A DNA stretch of 46,510 nucleotides from positions 647-47,156 of the forward strand of contig JAAMXP010001586.1 in assembly GCA_019693395.1 (NCBI GenBank), read 5' to 3'. Each line of letters begins with the position of its first letter. Position 1 is the first letter of the stretch. Position numbers and translations under genes: made by a program. This DNA comes from Ettlia oleoabundans (Eukaryota > Chlorophyta > Chlorophyceae > Chlamydomonadales). Under the pieces are notes generated by a model. That model saw only the letters and a program-made list of their open reading frames with translations, made no database searches and was not told the origin of the DNA. Below are positions 36,465-46,510 of the stretch, one piece after another.

Positions 36465-38585
36465 TCACTGCTCCCCAACAGCGCCCGCCTCCCCACTGCT
36501 GTCCAGTGGCCGCTCTCTTAGCTGCGAGAACTGCACATAATGCCGCCGGCACACGGGTGCGTACACATCAGCGCCGCCCACCACCTCCTGCCGGCTGTCT
36601 GCGGTGATGCGCAGCGAGAACACCGCAGCCACCCCCTGGTCCTCCTGCAGGCAGCCATGGACGAGCCGGAAGTTGGCTGGGTTTCCATGATAATGGTCCC
36701 ATCGCGCGGTATTCATAAGCCGCTTGCAGTACTGAAAACAATGATGATGCCGGTGATGACAAGCAGTCATGTGGATGAGCGAGCACAGGACTGAAGCAGG
36801 AGTGCAATGCCAGCGCAAAGGTTGCAGCTGTCTGCACGTTTGCTTCAGCTTTGCACTGCGGGAAGGGCAACAAGAGGCAGAAGGGCAGGAGCCACGACGA
36901 AAGCGGCGAAGTGAGGAGGTGACAAGCGCGGCAGCAGACCTGTGCACAGAACTTGCAGTTGGCTGTGAGCTTGGTCACGCTGTCTGCCATTGGTAGCAGG
37001 TCAAGAACCTGACGAGGAATGGCGGGGGTTGAGGGTTAGCAGAACATCGAGCAGGGGCGGGGTGAAAGCGGAGGTAGGGCGAGAGCACAGCCTCACAGCC
37101 CAGCGATGCTGTGGAGCTGGCAGCCAGTGACTGCAGGAAAAGCAGGCATGGAGGCAGATGGGCAGCTGTCCCCAAGTTGAAGCAGGCAATGCAGCGCCCT
37201 CGAGCATTGCAAGTGCTGCAGGCAGGCAGGCAGGGGATGCACCTGTCCGAAGCGTTGGCGCTGGAAGTCACCGTCCAGCCCCGCTAGCAGCACACGCTTG
37301 TGCTCGTGGTCGGCAGCGTAAGCACAGAAGTCCTTCAGGTCTGGAGCACAAGCAGGGTATCAGGAAGGAAAGGAGTTATGCGGTTGATGGGTGTCTGCAA
37401 GCATCGTGGAGAAATGAGCAAGGGTACGGAGGGGCAAGCTGCAGGGTGACGCCGCTACGGCAGGAGGCAACAGACAGGCTGCCAGGTGGCGCCGGTACAG
37501 AGGCAAACGGCAGCGGGTGGCCACCAGCAGCGACAACCACTTATGAGTGTTTATCCCTACCAAACAAGGATACCAAACTGCAAGCAGCAAGAACAGCAGG
37601 CAGCAAGCGTCCAGGTCCAAAAGATGCCTGAGTATCAAGTATAAGCCTGAGGCCGCAATGTGAATCGCACCCACCTGGGAAGAACTGTGCCTCGTCCACA
37701 GCGATGACTTGGAAGTCGGTGTAACCTGCACCTGCGGCCTCCTTGAAGGCGGCTAGGCTGGGAGCCGCAAAGCAGGGCTGCAACGGCACAAAACGGGCAG
37801 AAAACATGCATCAGGCTTATTCTCGGCTCGAAGGCACCAAAGCAGGGGTTACAGGACACAGGGGAGCGAGACCCTCATCTTTCACCGGCTTAACAGGTGA
37901 CAGGTGGTTGGTTTGATTGACAAAAATCCCAGCTGTGCCATACTTTCACAAAATTGCAGGCCCCGCTCTGGGCAGTGCACCTTGCGTATGCTTGTGCGAC
38001 CAGCAGCGCACGCCATGCCTGGCCCGGAGAAAGCCACCCACACTCCCAACCCCCCACCCACCCATTGTCCCACCCACCCACCTTTTTCAGGCCGCTGTGT
38101 GTGACCACGTTTGCAGCACAATAGCGGTCGTCCTTGTTGCTCTTCACAACAGCCACGCTCAGCCCGGCGGCCTCGTAGCGTGCCACCCGCCGCAGCAATT
38201 CCGTGGTCTTCCCCGCAAACATGGGCCCCACTACAATCTCTATGGTCCCATGCTGCTGGTACTGCTGCTGCTGCTGGAAAGCTTGCTTGTTTGCTAGCTG
38301 GTTTTGCTGCGGGTGTTGCTGCTGCTGCTGCCGGTGGTCTGGGGCTGGCGAGCGAGGGACATCCGCACCCAGCGCTGCCAGCGGGTCTGCACTGCTGCTG
38401 AAGGCACCGCGCCGTTGTCTCCGGAATGCGGGGTGGGAGAAGATGCCCCTGCCGGCTTGCCAGCTGTTGGGAAGCGAGAGCATGCCGCGCCATGGCAACC
38501 AAGCTGTTGCAGCTGCGTATACCGGGGATGCCGCCTTGTACATGTGCAGCGCAGGTCTGCCCACTGCCCCCTGACACAGCGACAT
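36465..38585 (-). CDS. Thymidine kinase, TK1 type
   Basis: Five exons: 38585-38082, 37777-37675, 37340-37243, 37008-36940, 36644-36465; 317 aa, phases all consistent. TK1-family marks occur in order: P-loop [14 protein letters not shown] (about residue 120), [18 protein letters not shown] with the catalytic Glu, [15 protein letters not shown], then the zinc lasso (CKFC and later CRRH, the fourth ligand position being His rather than Cys) and [10 protein letters not shown] for the thymidine-binding loop. It phosphorylates thymidine to dTMP with ATP in pyrimidine salvage. The ~115-residue leader is Arg/Ser/Ala rich, suggesting plastid or mitochondrial import; an in-frame ATG at 38759 would extend it by 58 residues. 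The first donor sits in a G-run-rich sequence. The gene diverges from PUS10 at 38821. Confidence 0.92.
38036..38081 (-). other. G-run cluster at the first thymidine kinase 5' splice site
   Basis: On the minus strand the intron begins GTGGGTGGGTGGG and continues with at least four more GGG tracts within about 40 bases. The donor GT is embedded in a potential RNA G-quadruplex. Confidence 0.75.
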
Positions 38586-38820
38586 GCCTCTGTTTTTGCT
38601 TGCTTGAATAGGGCGGGAGAAGAGACAAACAGTGACGAGCTCGAGTGCGGCACGCACCAGTGCAATATTTGCACTATGTCGAGCGCCACACCAACGCTGA
38701 TAAGCTCGGTTGGCCTCCTGTTCTTGGCCGCCAAGTTGGCAGCGCCCTAAAGTGGTCATGCATGCATTGCGTTTCGATACCTTTGTGTTGATCGTCAGTT
38801 GCGCAATCTGATCACATTAT

Positions 38821-41800
38821 ATGGAGCAGCTGAGAGCGGCTATCGTCGCTCGGCCACATCTATTGCCGCTCCTGCAGGAGGCGGCAGCGCTGCAGGTGCG
38901 ATGAATGACCTGAGCAGGAGTACGGACTGAAGCGTAAAGCGTTGTCACATACCCTGCCTCTTGCTGCAGGCCTGCAGCGGGTGCTGCCTGCGCCTGGCGG
39001 CGGTGCGCGATTATGGCTGCAGCGAGCTGCCAGACTCGGCAGCGCAACTGCTAAGCTATCTGGCACAGCAGCATGATGGAGGATCCAAGGAGGTTATTTC
39101 TGAGGCTTCCAACACCAATGGGATGGCAGCCACATCAGTAGTGGCAATGTCTGGCGAAGGCAGCAAGCGGCAGAAACTTGACAAGTCAGACAACCCAGCA
39201 GTTAGCCTCGGTCAGGGCATCAACCGTTGTGGACACCAGCCACTATCGGAGCTCGTTGTCTGCCCACTGTGCCTTGGCCTGTTGCAGATGGTGTCTGAAC
39301 GTGCCGGGGATGAGGAGGGCACTGCTGATCGAACGGCAACCCGGCGGCACTGGTGCTCCTTCCAGCTAGCCACGACACTTCCCAGCCTACCAGACTCCAA
39401 CAATCCACATGCAGGCACACCAGCACAAGGAGTAGCAGGGGCAAGAGAGTCAGATTCAGCCAACATCACTTCCACTTCCACCGACACAGCAGCAACAGAG
39501 GGTGCATCAAGAGCGGCACCGCACCAGGAAGCAGCAGATGCAGCGGTGCAGGCAGGGTGGGCTTGTTCTTCAGACGCAAGCAGCAATCCAGGAGCTTCCA
39601 CTGTTCAGCAACGCTGCAAAGCAATGTCCAGTTTGAGGGAAGCTGCTGCAGCGATTGCGGCGGAGTATGAGGCGGAGAGTTTTGCGCTGGAGGTCAGCCT
39701 GCCTGCCTCGCTGGCGGTGAGGCAGCAGTCGCTGAGCTGGCGGTTGCGCCAGCGCTACCAGCAGCAGCAGGGTTCCAAAGAAGGGGCCCATGGCGTGCTG
39801 CAAGAGCTGCAGATGGCTGTAGGTGAGCGTGTAAGTCGGCATGGGAGCCTTTGCGCGACCTGTGCTCGTTGTTGGGTGCCGCGTCTTCTTCTTCTTCTTC
39901 CTCGTCTGCAGCGACTCTCCATGTGTGCAGATGTGCTGGCAGCAGAAGCCTCTCCTTGCTTCATCTGGCGCACCAGTCGCCTCCAGCTGTCACGTGCACT
40001 TTTTTCATTCAATTTACTTCTGCAGATGTGAAAGAGGCGGTTAAGCTTGTGTACACCAGCCTCCTGGCAACAGGTTTGGGGAAGCCTCACGATCCAAAGG
40101 CGGATCTGCGGATCTCCCTCTCTGCCTCGTATCCACACGCCGCAGCAGAGGGCGGCTGGCTGGCCGCGGGTGGTGGTAGCAGTGGGGGTGGCAGGCAGCG
40201 TAAGGGGCGATATGGCCGCGGCCAACAGCAGGGCCGCCAGCAGCAGCAGTCTGAGCCTCCAGCATTTACAGATGGCATAGTGCAACGACTGGCTTCCATG
40301 CCGCAAGAGACTTTTGTCAGCACCTGCCCAGCTGCCACCGCACAGCTGGCACCCCCCGCCACACCCGCGACAGTGCAGCTGCAGCCACGGCGGCGGCCCC
40401 TTCATGTGGGTGGCAGGTATTTCAAGCTGCGGCGAGGCATCCCGCAGTCACCTTGGTTCATTGATGGCCAGCGCAAGGGGGAAGGCTCCGTCCAGGTGCG
40501 CCGCTTTGAACCGCATGACAGCTTTTCGCAGTTTCACTCGTAGCACGCTGTTTCCGCCAGAGCAAGCACAGTTGGCTGAAAATGTTGGCTTTGTGCGGTG
40601 TTTCTTCGATATCCTGGGACCCGCTCTGCATCTGGCCGTTGGCTGCAGGACGCGATTGCTGCTGTTGTGCTGCCGGCCTTTCATGCAGACTCCTACACCA
40701 TGATATCAGCAGGTGCGAGGAGGCGGATTGGTGGCGGCACTGTCAGCTGCCCTTTCCGGTGCATGGCCTGCCCTCAGCTTGAGGCCCAGCCTGATCTGTG
40801 TCCGATCTGGGTTGCATTTGGCTGGGCAAGGGGTAGATGTATCAACGCACACGTGGGCTGGCCAAGCATCCAGGGCATGCCCCACAGCTTCCCAAACTTT
40901 GCCGGGGATGCCTGGTTGCAGGGCGTGAGGATATTGATGTCCGCATGCTGGGAAGCGGGCGCCCCTTCATCCTGGAAATCCAGAATGCACGGCGGGGCAT
41001 GCCGCCATCCGAGCAGCTGCAGCGCATGGAGGCTGCGGTGCTTGAGGTGGGTGGGTAGTGCTGGTTGGCAAATGCAATCAGGGTTGCTAGCCTGCGGCAC
41101 TATGTCTTGTGATTTCTTGCTGTGCTACAAACTTAAGCAGCACAAATCCGCTTCCCGATTACTCCCACAGATGAGCAGGGGCGGCGTTGCGGTTCGCGAG
41201 CTTTGCTGCGCATCTGCCAGCCAGCTGACTGGGCTGAAGGAAGGAGAGCAGGAGAAGCAGAAGTGCTACATGGCGGTGTGCTGGCTGCCGAGGCCGCTGA
41301 CTGATGCTGACGTGGCACTGCTGGAAAGCACACGGGAGCTCGAGGTGCTGCAGCAGACGCCCATCAGGGTGGGTTGTTGGTGGCTGGCTTGTTGGCGGCT
41401 GCACAGCTTTGACCTCTGTTGTTGCCAAGCTTAGCCTTGGCTGGATGTTTGTGTATAATTTGATGATTGGCAGGGTTGGCTGGGGAGTACTGGGAGGGTA
41501 AGGTTGGGACGGGCATGGGTGGCTCATACAAGGGTAGCAACAGCATAGCCCATGGAACACAATTTGGCATTTGCCATGCTCCTTTGCCTGCAAGTTACGA
41601 TTCTCCAACTGTGTGCATGCTGTTGCAGGTGCTGCACCGCCGAGCAAACTTAGAGCGGCCAAAGGTGGTGCATGAGATGCACGCTAGGCGGCTGCCCGGC
41701 CAACCAGCCAACTACTTTGGGCTGCAGCTGCGCACGCAAGCGGGTACCTACATCAAGGAGGTGCGATCTGCCTTAAGTGTGGCAGGCCAGCAGCCAGCGG

Positions 41801-42308
41801 GCAGCAAGGGCACCAGGCAGATACAGTTGCTGCACATGCACCAGGGGGCAGCACCCAGCTGTGCAGCAGACATCCGGCTTGCACTTGTATTTCCAGCCAC
41901 ATAATGTTGAGGTGATGGGTGTCACACATCATGAGTTCTGTCTGCACCTCCCCCTTTACAATGCTGCAGTTTGTGCATGGTGAGAGAGCTGCCAACTGGC
42001 GATTTGGAGGCATGGGCCGTGGCTGGCTGATGGGCAAGCCCCCGTGCCTGCCTGCCTGCCTGCCTGATTCATTATTTGGTCTCACCCCATACCAGCCTCG
42101 TCAAGCTGCACTGGATACAGCGGCCAGATGGGTTATCATTTTTAAGGTGTGATGACCCTTTGTTGAACTCTCTGCACAAGCCTGGCTGCCTCCTGCCAAC
42201 ACTGCAGGTGACCTTGGACGCTCGCGGCCCAGCTTAGGCGACTTGCTGGGCTGCAAGGCGCAAATTGTGTCCCTGGACGTGCTGGAAATCGTCAACTTTG
42301 GCTGGTGA
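38821..42308 (+). CDS. PUS10: tRNA pseudouridine synthase PUS10
   Basis: Nine exons: 38821-38895, 38970-39822, 40026-40495, 40649-40712, 40922-41046, 41171-41368, 41629-41760, 41970-41979, 42208-42308; 675 aa. An N-terminal Cys4 zinc site (CxxC at 27/30 and 123/126) precedes the THUMP-like region (DVKEAVKLVYTSLL), then the catalytic domain: RRGIPQSPWFIDGQRKG, ISAGREDIDVRMLGSGRPF with the catalytic Asp (about 491), NARRGMP, LHRRANLERPKVV, TQAGTYIKEFVHGDLGRSRPSLGDLLG. It makes pseudouridine in tRNA (positions 54/55 in archaeal and human homologues). Exon 8 is only 10 nt (FVH plus one base of Gly), demanded by the conserved IKEFVHGDLGR. The length excess over ~530-aa relatives is a disordered insertion (residues ~135-225) and a Gly/Gln loop. 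TGTAA follows at 42485. Confidence 0.95.
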
Positions 42309-42974
42309 TCAAGGCTGATGATGATTGGGAGGCGGGTGCGGAGCGGTTGCAAGCGCTTGGGCGGGAACCGTGCTGGCGCAGTGGCCGGCGTTCTGTTATC
42401 TGTGAAAATATATTGTATGTCCAGACAATTTGAGCAATCGGCATATGAGGTTCAAAACTGCCCGTACTCCTGTCCTCATAACCATGTAAACATTGTGCGA
42501 GCACAACCTGCGTTACCCTCTGTTGGCGGCAGCCTGCGCGCTGGGCGCTGCGGCCGCTGACGTGGCCGACATATCAATTACTCCGGTGTGCACGGGAAAT
42601 GTTGTCTGCCCAAAACTATAGAAGCTATATCGCCACGTTTTGGTCCCCTCAAGCGATCGGTGTGAGTCGTAACCCTTGTGATCTAGGCTTCCTGGCCGCG
42701 TTGTAGCCCGGCGCCCTCAAGACCTCGGATAACTGAGGGCTTCAGGTGACTATATCGCGCAGGGCGGCAGTAAATTGTGTTGCCTTCAATGTGGCGGCCA
42801 CTGGCGGACCCATGCGGCTGAGGCGGGAAGGACGCCTGGTGCGACCCTGCAGCATCCGGCTGGCCCGGTTCATTCCTACGCGAAATGACTATGAGATGGG
42901 CAGTCCACACTTTCCAACAATGCCTGACTTGATTTTTCCTCATGCTGCCGCCGCAGTGGGCATTCCCAGCCATC
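42309..42974. other. Intergenic stretch downstream of PUS10
   Basis: These 666 bases hold the PUS10 3' UTR and the upstream region of the next + strand frames. The open frame 42746-43000 shows no family similarity; earlier exons of the next gene could lie here but I cannot support any. Confidence 0.5.
42485..42489 (+). terminator. TGTAA poly(A) signal of PUS10
   Basis: TGTAA occurs 177 bases after the PUS10 stop in otherwise gene-free sequence. Confidence 0.65.
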
Positions 42975-43250
42975 ATGTCCAAGCAGCAGTCTTTGAATGA
43001 CTTGTGGTGGGCTGAGCTTGTGGAGCAGGCGCAGCGCCTGGGACGTGGAGAGGAGCACTTGCTGCCGCTGGGGAAGCTTGATGTGGAGGATGAGGATGAG
43101 GATGCGGGTCCCACCCTGGAAGAGCTGCGCTCAATTCCCGTGCTCATTTGCCCCTGCCCTGCCAGCAAGCTCTACTCAAAGGTGGCTGAAGAGCTGGACC
43201 TGGTGGGGCGTGATGGCCCCGATGACGACTGGCGCCTTCCTCAGCACTAG
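42975..43250 (+). CDS. Hypothetical acidic 91-aa frame
   Basis: A continuous frame begins MSKQQSLNDLWWAELVEQ and contains an acidic run (DVEDEDEDAGP), then LRSIPVLICPCPASKLYSKV, ending WRLPQH and a stop at 43250. The composition looks coding. It overlaps the next feature in another frame, and no in-phase splice joins it to the exon ending at 43264. It may be the true N-terminal part of the following gene with a one-base frame break in this sequence, or a separate small gene. No family recognised. Confidence 0.35.
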   Translation: MSKQQSLNDLWWAELVEQAQRLGRGEEHLLPLGKLDVEDEDEDAGPTLEELRSIPVLICPCPASKLYSKVAEELDLVGRDGPDDDWRLPQH

Positions 43251-44150
43251 CGACAGCTATGACGGTGAGTCTGGGGAGGGAACATGGGGCACTGCCTTGC
43301 GCATGTGTTGGTTGCCTTGGCATATGCATGCCTGATGGACTTGAAGCCGCATTTGATGATGGCGCGTGTTCAGCCACCCTTGCCAGCCTGTGTTATTCAC
43401 TCAAAGGTTTTGGTTGACGCTGCCTTTTCTCGCTTTCCTTCGCCGCATGCCAGTTATCTTCACAAACGCCTGTGTTTCTGCCTTTGCCCATGTCGCGCTG
43501 TGCCTTGCGCCCGCTGCAGGGCACGAAATCATCACCAAGCACCTGTCCGCGGTGGATCGCCTGCTGCGCAAGAAGGATTGGCCGGAAGCCTTCACATACA
43601 TGGCAGCCATTGTCATAGCGGTGACACAGGATGAGTTTTGGTTTGCGGTGAGTGGAGGAGCAAGCGGTGGTTCCGGGGTGGAGCTGGCAGAATCGGCTAA
43701 CTTGTCGCTACTGTGCTGGCCTAGTAGAGCTGAGCAGGCAACAGTGATAGGACAGGACGCGCTGCACCCTCTCTTGCTGCATCATTCTTGCATCCATGGG
43801 GCATCAATAGGTGTGTTAACAGAGGTTCTGTATGTTGGCAAGTCGCACCAGCCAACGGCATTTGCTGCACCGGTTGTGGGGCCACAGTGGCTCATCCCTG
43901 CCTCCACGCTCCTCACTGAAAGGCATTACTCCTCTGCCTCACATCCTCCATGACCCCTTTTCTGCAGGACACGGATGATGCAGACGAGGTGGAAAGCCTT
44001 GTGAAGGGGATGGACAAGCGCTGGGCCAAGCTGTGGTCCTGCTCCTCGGCTGAGCTGGGTGGCGTGAGCCAGGCTGACCGCCAGATTGTGGAGGGGGGCA
44101 TGGAATTCTTGAAGGATTCTATCCGCTCTTTCTCCATTGATATTGAGTAG
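43213..44150 (+). CDS. Hypothetical protein, three exons
   Basis: Exons 43213-43264, 43520-43647 and 43968-44150 join in phase to 120 aa: MAPMTTGAFLSTSDSYDG, then HEIITKHLSAVDRLLRKKDW, ending GGMEFLKDSIRSFSIDIE and a stop. It is predicted helical and acidic, without signal peptide or membrane span. The splice sites (GGTGAGT, CTGCAGG, GCGGTGAGT, CTGCAGGAC) are good, so expression is likely, but I do not recognise the family. The N-terminus is doubtful: the overlapping frame 42975-43250 looks like the natural upstream part. The next feature begins only 118 bases downstream. Confidence 0.6.
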
Positions 44151-44585
44151 CGTAACTATGGAGTCCTGCTGAAATGGTTAATTCACCTTAGAGAGCAGGG
44201 GGAGCAAGAGAGATCGCAGCCCACAACCGGCATGGCAGAGAATGACAGCTTGGGGGCAGCTGCGCAGGTGGGGCTGCTACCTGCTTGAAGAGCTGAACAA
44301 GTGAGCAATCTAGCTTGGTATGCTGCAGTCCGATGGTCAGCCTCAGCACATGAAAGGCTACCCAGCGGAACACACGCACTGCCGCGTCAGCCAACCAAAA
44401 GCCGCGTCAGCCCTCCGGCGGTGTGCTGTCATGGGCCGGTCGCTTCGCCCGTTTTGACCACAGCCTTTGTTCCCAAACTGAAACTGCGGAACAGACGGCA
44501 GCTGTGCTACACCCATCTGGTTGAGCCGCGTGCTCTCAACCAAGTCATCCGAGAGACTCAAGACAGCTTGAAACCTTTCAGGAAG

Positions 44586-44774
44586 GCAAGCAGCTGCCAG
44601 AAAGGCCTGCTCGCGGGGCTCCCACATGAACAGATTCATTAAATTTGTGCCCAAATACAGTGATTGCTGCTGAGCCAGGATCAAGTGCTTGCAGTACGGG
44701 GAACATGTCGTGCGCCGTTGGTCCCTCTGGTTCATGGTGCAGGATCGCAAGCAATGCCGGCATGGTGTGTGCAG
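44586..44774 (+). other. GC-AG intron in the OYE fragment
   Basis: SLKPFRK ends at AAG 44583-44585, followed by GCAAGC; the next exon begins GTT TGG AGG at 44775. FRKVWRG matches the conserved FRK-W-G of OYE proteins exactly, fixing the junction. Confidence 0.88.
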
Positions 44775-44793
44775 GTTTGGAGGGGTGCCATGA

Positions 44794-45336
<543 letters not shown>

Positions 45337-45341
45337 TGAAG

Positions 45342-45550
45342 GCAAGTGGTAAGAGAGATTCGTGTGGATGCCGGTTGCTAGACAGTACCTGCAACTCAAT
45401 GCAGTCTGCAGTCGTCGGCCAGAAAGCCACCCTGTGTGCTGCAGCCCGGGCAGTAAGCCACAGCCAACCAGCTTGCGGGCACATTGTTGGCAGCCATCAA
45501 GCCTTAAACTTCCCCTCACCAACTCTACGCCCTCCTTGAGCTCCTTGCAG
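45342..45550 (+). other. GC-AG intron in the OYE fragment (last intron)
   Basis: GYIDYPILK ends at AAG (45339-45341), followed by the perfect donor GCAAGT; the last exon begins GAC ACG GAG at 45551 and reaches a stop after 19 codons. The alternative GT donor at 45348 is in another phase and reads past the stop into unlikely sequence. Confidence 0.7.
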
Positions 45551-45610
45551 GACACGGAGTATGCGGAAGAATATTTGCAGCAGCACCCATGTGCATTGGA
45601 CCAGCCCTAG

Positions 45611-46391
45611 CTGGCAGACCTGCTCAGGGAGCCACTGCTGAGCCCGCCACCATGGTTAGGTCTGCGTCCTGCCAGCTACATACCCTTGGCTGCGAACTTG
45701 GCAGCTGTCCTTTGTAAAGTTTACTCAAAAGCACTGTGCCGCGCGTGTCACCGACACTTGACAGGGGCACATGCACCAACAGATGGCAGGGGGAGGAACC
45801 AGGGGTAAACAGCAGGCCATGCTCCAGTGTAAGGAACGCTAAGGGCTGTACAGGCAAGTTTCAGGCTCCGGCAAGTGCGTTCCGAATCAACTTAAACTTG
45901 ATGGTGTGTTCTGTGCAAGACGAATCAGGAGAAATCCCACAAACTAAAGACAAATCGAAATGGGGCCAATGCATGCAAGTGGGAATGTTGGGGCTAATTC
46001 ATATGCAAGTGCTACGCTGTGCTCGAGCATCCTGTGTTGCCGGATGCAAGGGTTCTGAAAGACCAATACTTCAAGGGTACTTCAGCGCCGATGGTGTTGT
46101 TTGATGAGCGGATTCCAAAGGGGCAATACACCAGTCCTCATCAAGCACGAAAACCGTGTTCAACTGCAAGGCACAGGGAGCAGAGCCCAAACGTTGTTCG
46201 TAGTACTCAGTTCATTTTTTATTGAGGAGACATGGTGAGAGACAACAATCGGTGCATTTAGATGTGGTGGGCAGCTGTGCCAGCATTGTTTGCTGAATGT
46301 CAGGCTTGCCACTGAACAAAAATCAAAGACTGCCTGCCAATGCCTGCTGCTGACCAACTCTTGCTCACCTTTCAAGGCTTGGCCTTGACCT
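45611..46391. other. Convergent intergenic stretch at right edge
   Basis: This 781-base stretch holds the 3' UTR of the OYE fragment and presumably that of the minus-strand gene entering from the right. No coding frame, repeat or RNA gene is convincing; the open frame 46019-46225 (+) has no family similarity. Confidence 0.5.
45713..45717 (+). terminator. TGTAA poly(A) signal after the OYE fragment
   Basis: TGTAA lies 103 bases beyond the last stop codon, so the 3' end of the fragment still looks like a functional gene end. Confidence 0.6.
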
Positions 46392-46510
46392 CTACTCCTG
46401 CATGGCTGCATCTGCATCAAAGCCATACATAACATTCTCGGGAGCAGGGGCAGGGGCACCGCCATGGGCCTGCAGGCGACGGCCGGGCATCTGCATGGCT
46501 GCATCCGCAT
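46392..46510 (-). CDS. 3' end of an unrecognised minus-strand gene (partial)
   Basis: The minus strand reads from the window edge RRLQAHGGAPAPAPENVMYG, then FDADAAMQE and a TAG at 46394-46392. The pentapeptide DAAMQ occurs twice (near the edge and at the C-terminus), and its DNA is a short direct repeat. The codon bias resembles the real genes here. Too little is in the window to assign a family, and an intron boundary within it cannot be excluded. Confidence 0.45.
   Translation of the reverse strand, partial: ADAAMQMPGRRLQAHGGAPAPAPENVMYGFDADAAMQE

Noticed and set aside
45342..45355. GT donor at 45348 in the OYE fragment instead of the GC donor
   Set aside because: It changes phase, loses the clean stop after 19 codons and reads into unnatural sequence.

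Overview
The window reads as nuclear DNA of a green alga (Chlorophyta, most like a trebouxiophyte/Chlorella-type genome; inference). The reasons are very dense spliceosomal introns (about 80 in 46 kb, mostly 150-400 bp, donors GTGAGT/GTGCGT), GC-rich codons, Ala/Gln/Ser-rich low-complexity insertions, the chlorophyte poly(A) signal TGTAA 100-275 bases behind several + strand stops, and plant/alga-type gene families. I saw no transposon, CRISPR array, tRNA or rRNA gene. Gene models were built by hand, joining exons only where splice sites and codon phase agree on both sides.

Layout. 783-6494 (-): large membrane protein fused to a PH domain. 6834-8942 (+): TMEM53/DUF829 alpha/beta-hydrolase. 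10046-13050 (-): PP2C phosphatase; its third intron holds a decayed, opposite-strand copy of the beta-tubulin promoter and first exon. 14326-17824 (+): beta-tubulin, 12 exons. 18078-20418 (-): unrecognised protein. 20875-21506 (-): small VHL beta-domain protein. 21766-24914 (-): F-box/WD-repeat protein. 25351-34059 (+): gamma-tubulin complex component (GCP6-like), 17 exons. 34247-35943 (+): PRXL2/SelU-type peroxiredoxin-like protein. 36465-38585 (-): TK1-type thymidine kinase. 38821-42308 (+): PUS10 pseudouridine synthase. 42975-44150 (+): one or two hypothetical reading frames. 44268-45610 (+): 5'-truncated Old Yellow Enzyme fragment. 46392-46510 (-): 3' end of an unknown gene.

The strongest special find is a probable selenoprotein. 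The PRXL2 gene carries an in-frame TGA exactly where the first Cys of its CxxC site should be, in a 17-nt microexon, and its 3' UTR can fold into a eukaryotic type-2 SECIS (ATGA/GA quartet, AA in the apical loop 12 nt downstream, mini-helix, lower helices). Other notable points: at least four GC-AG introns, a VHL-like protein keeping the hydroxyproline-pocket residues, the antisense tubulin promoter copy, a 10-nt microexon in PUS10, and the orphan OYE 3' fragment.

Functionally this is ordinary eukaryotic housekeeping (microtubules, nucleotide salvage, tRNA modification, redox, ubiquitin adaptors). Several pairs are head to head with short shared promoters: thymidine kinase/PUS10, F-box-WD/GCP6 and membrane-PH/TMEM53.
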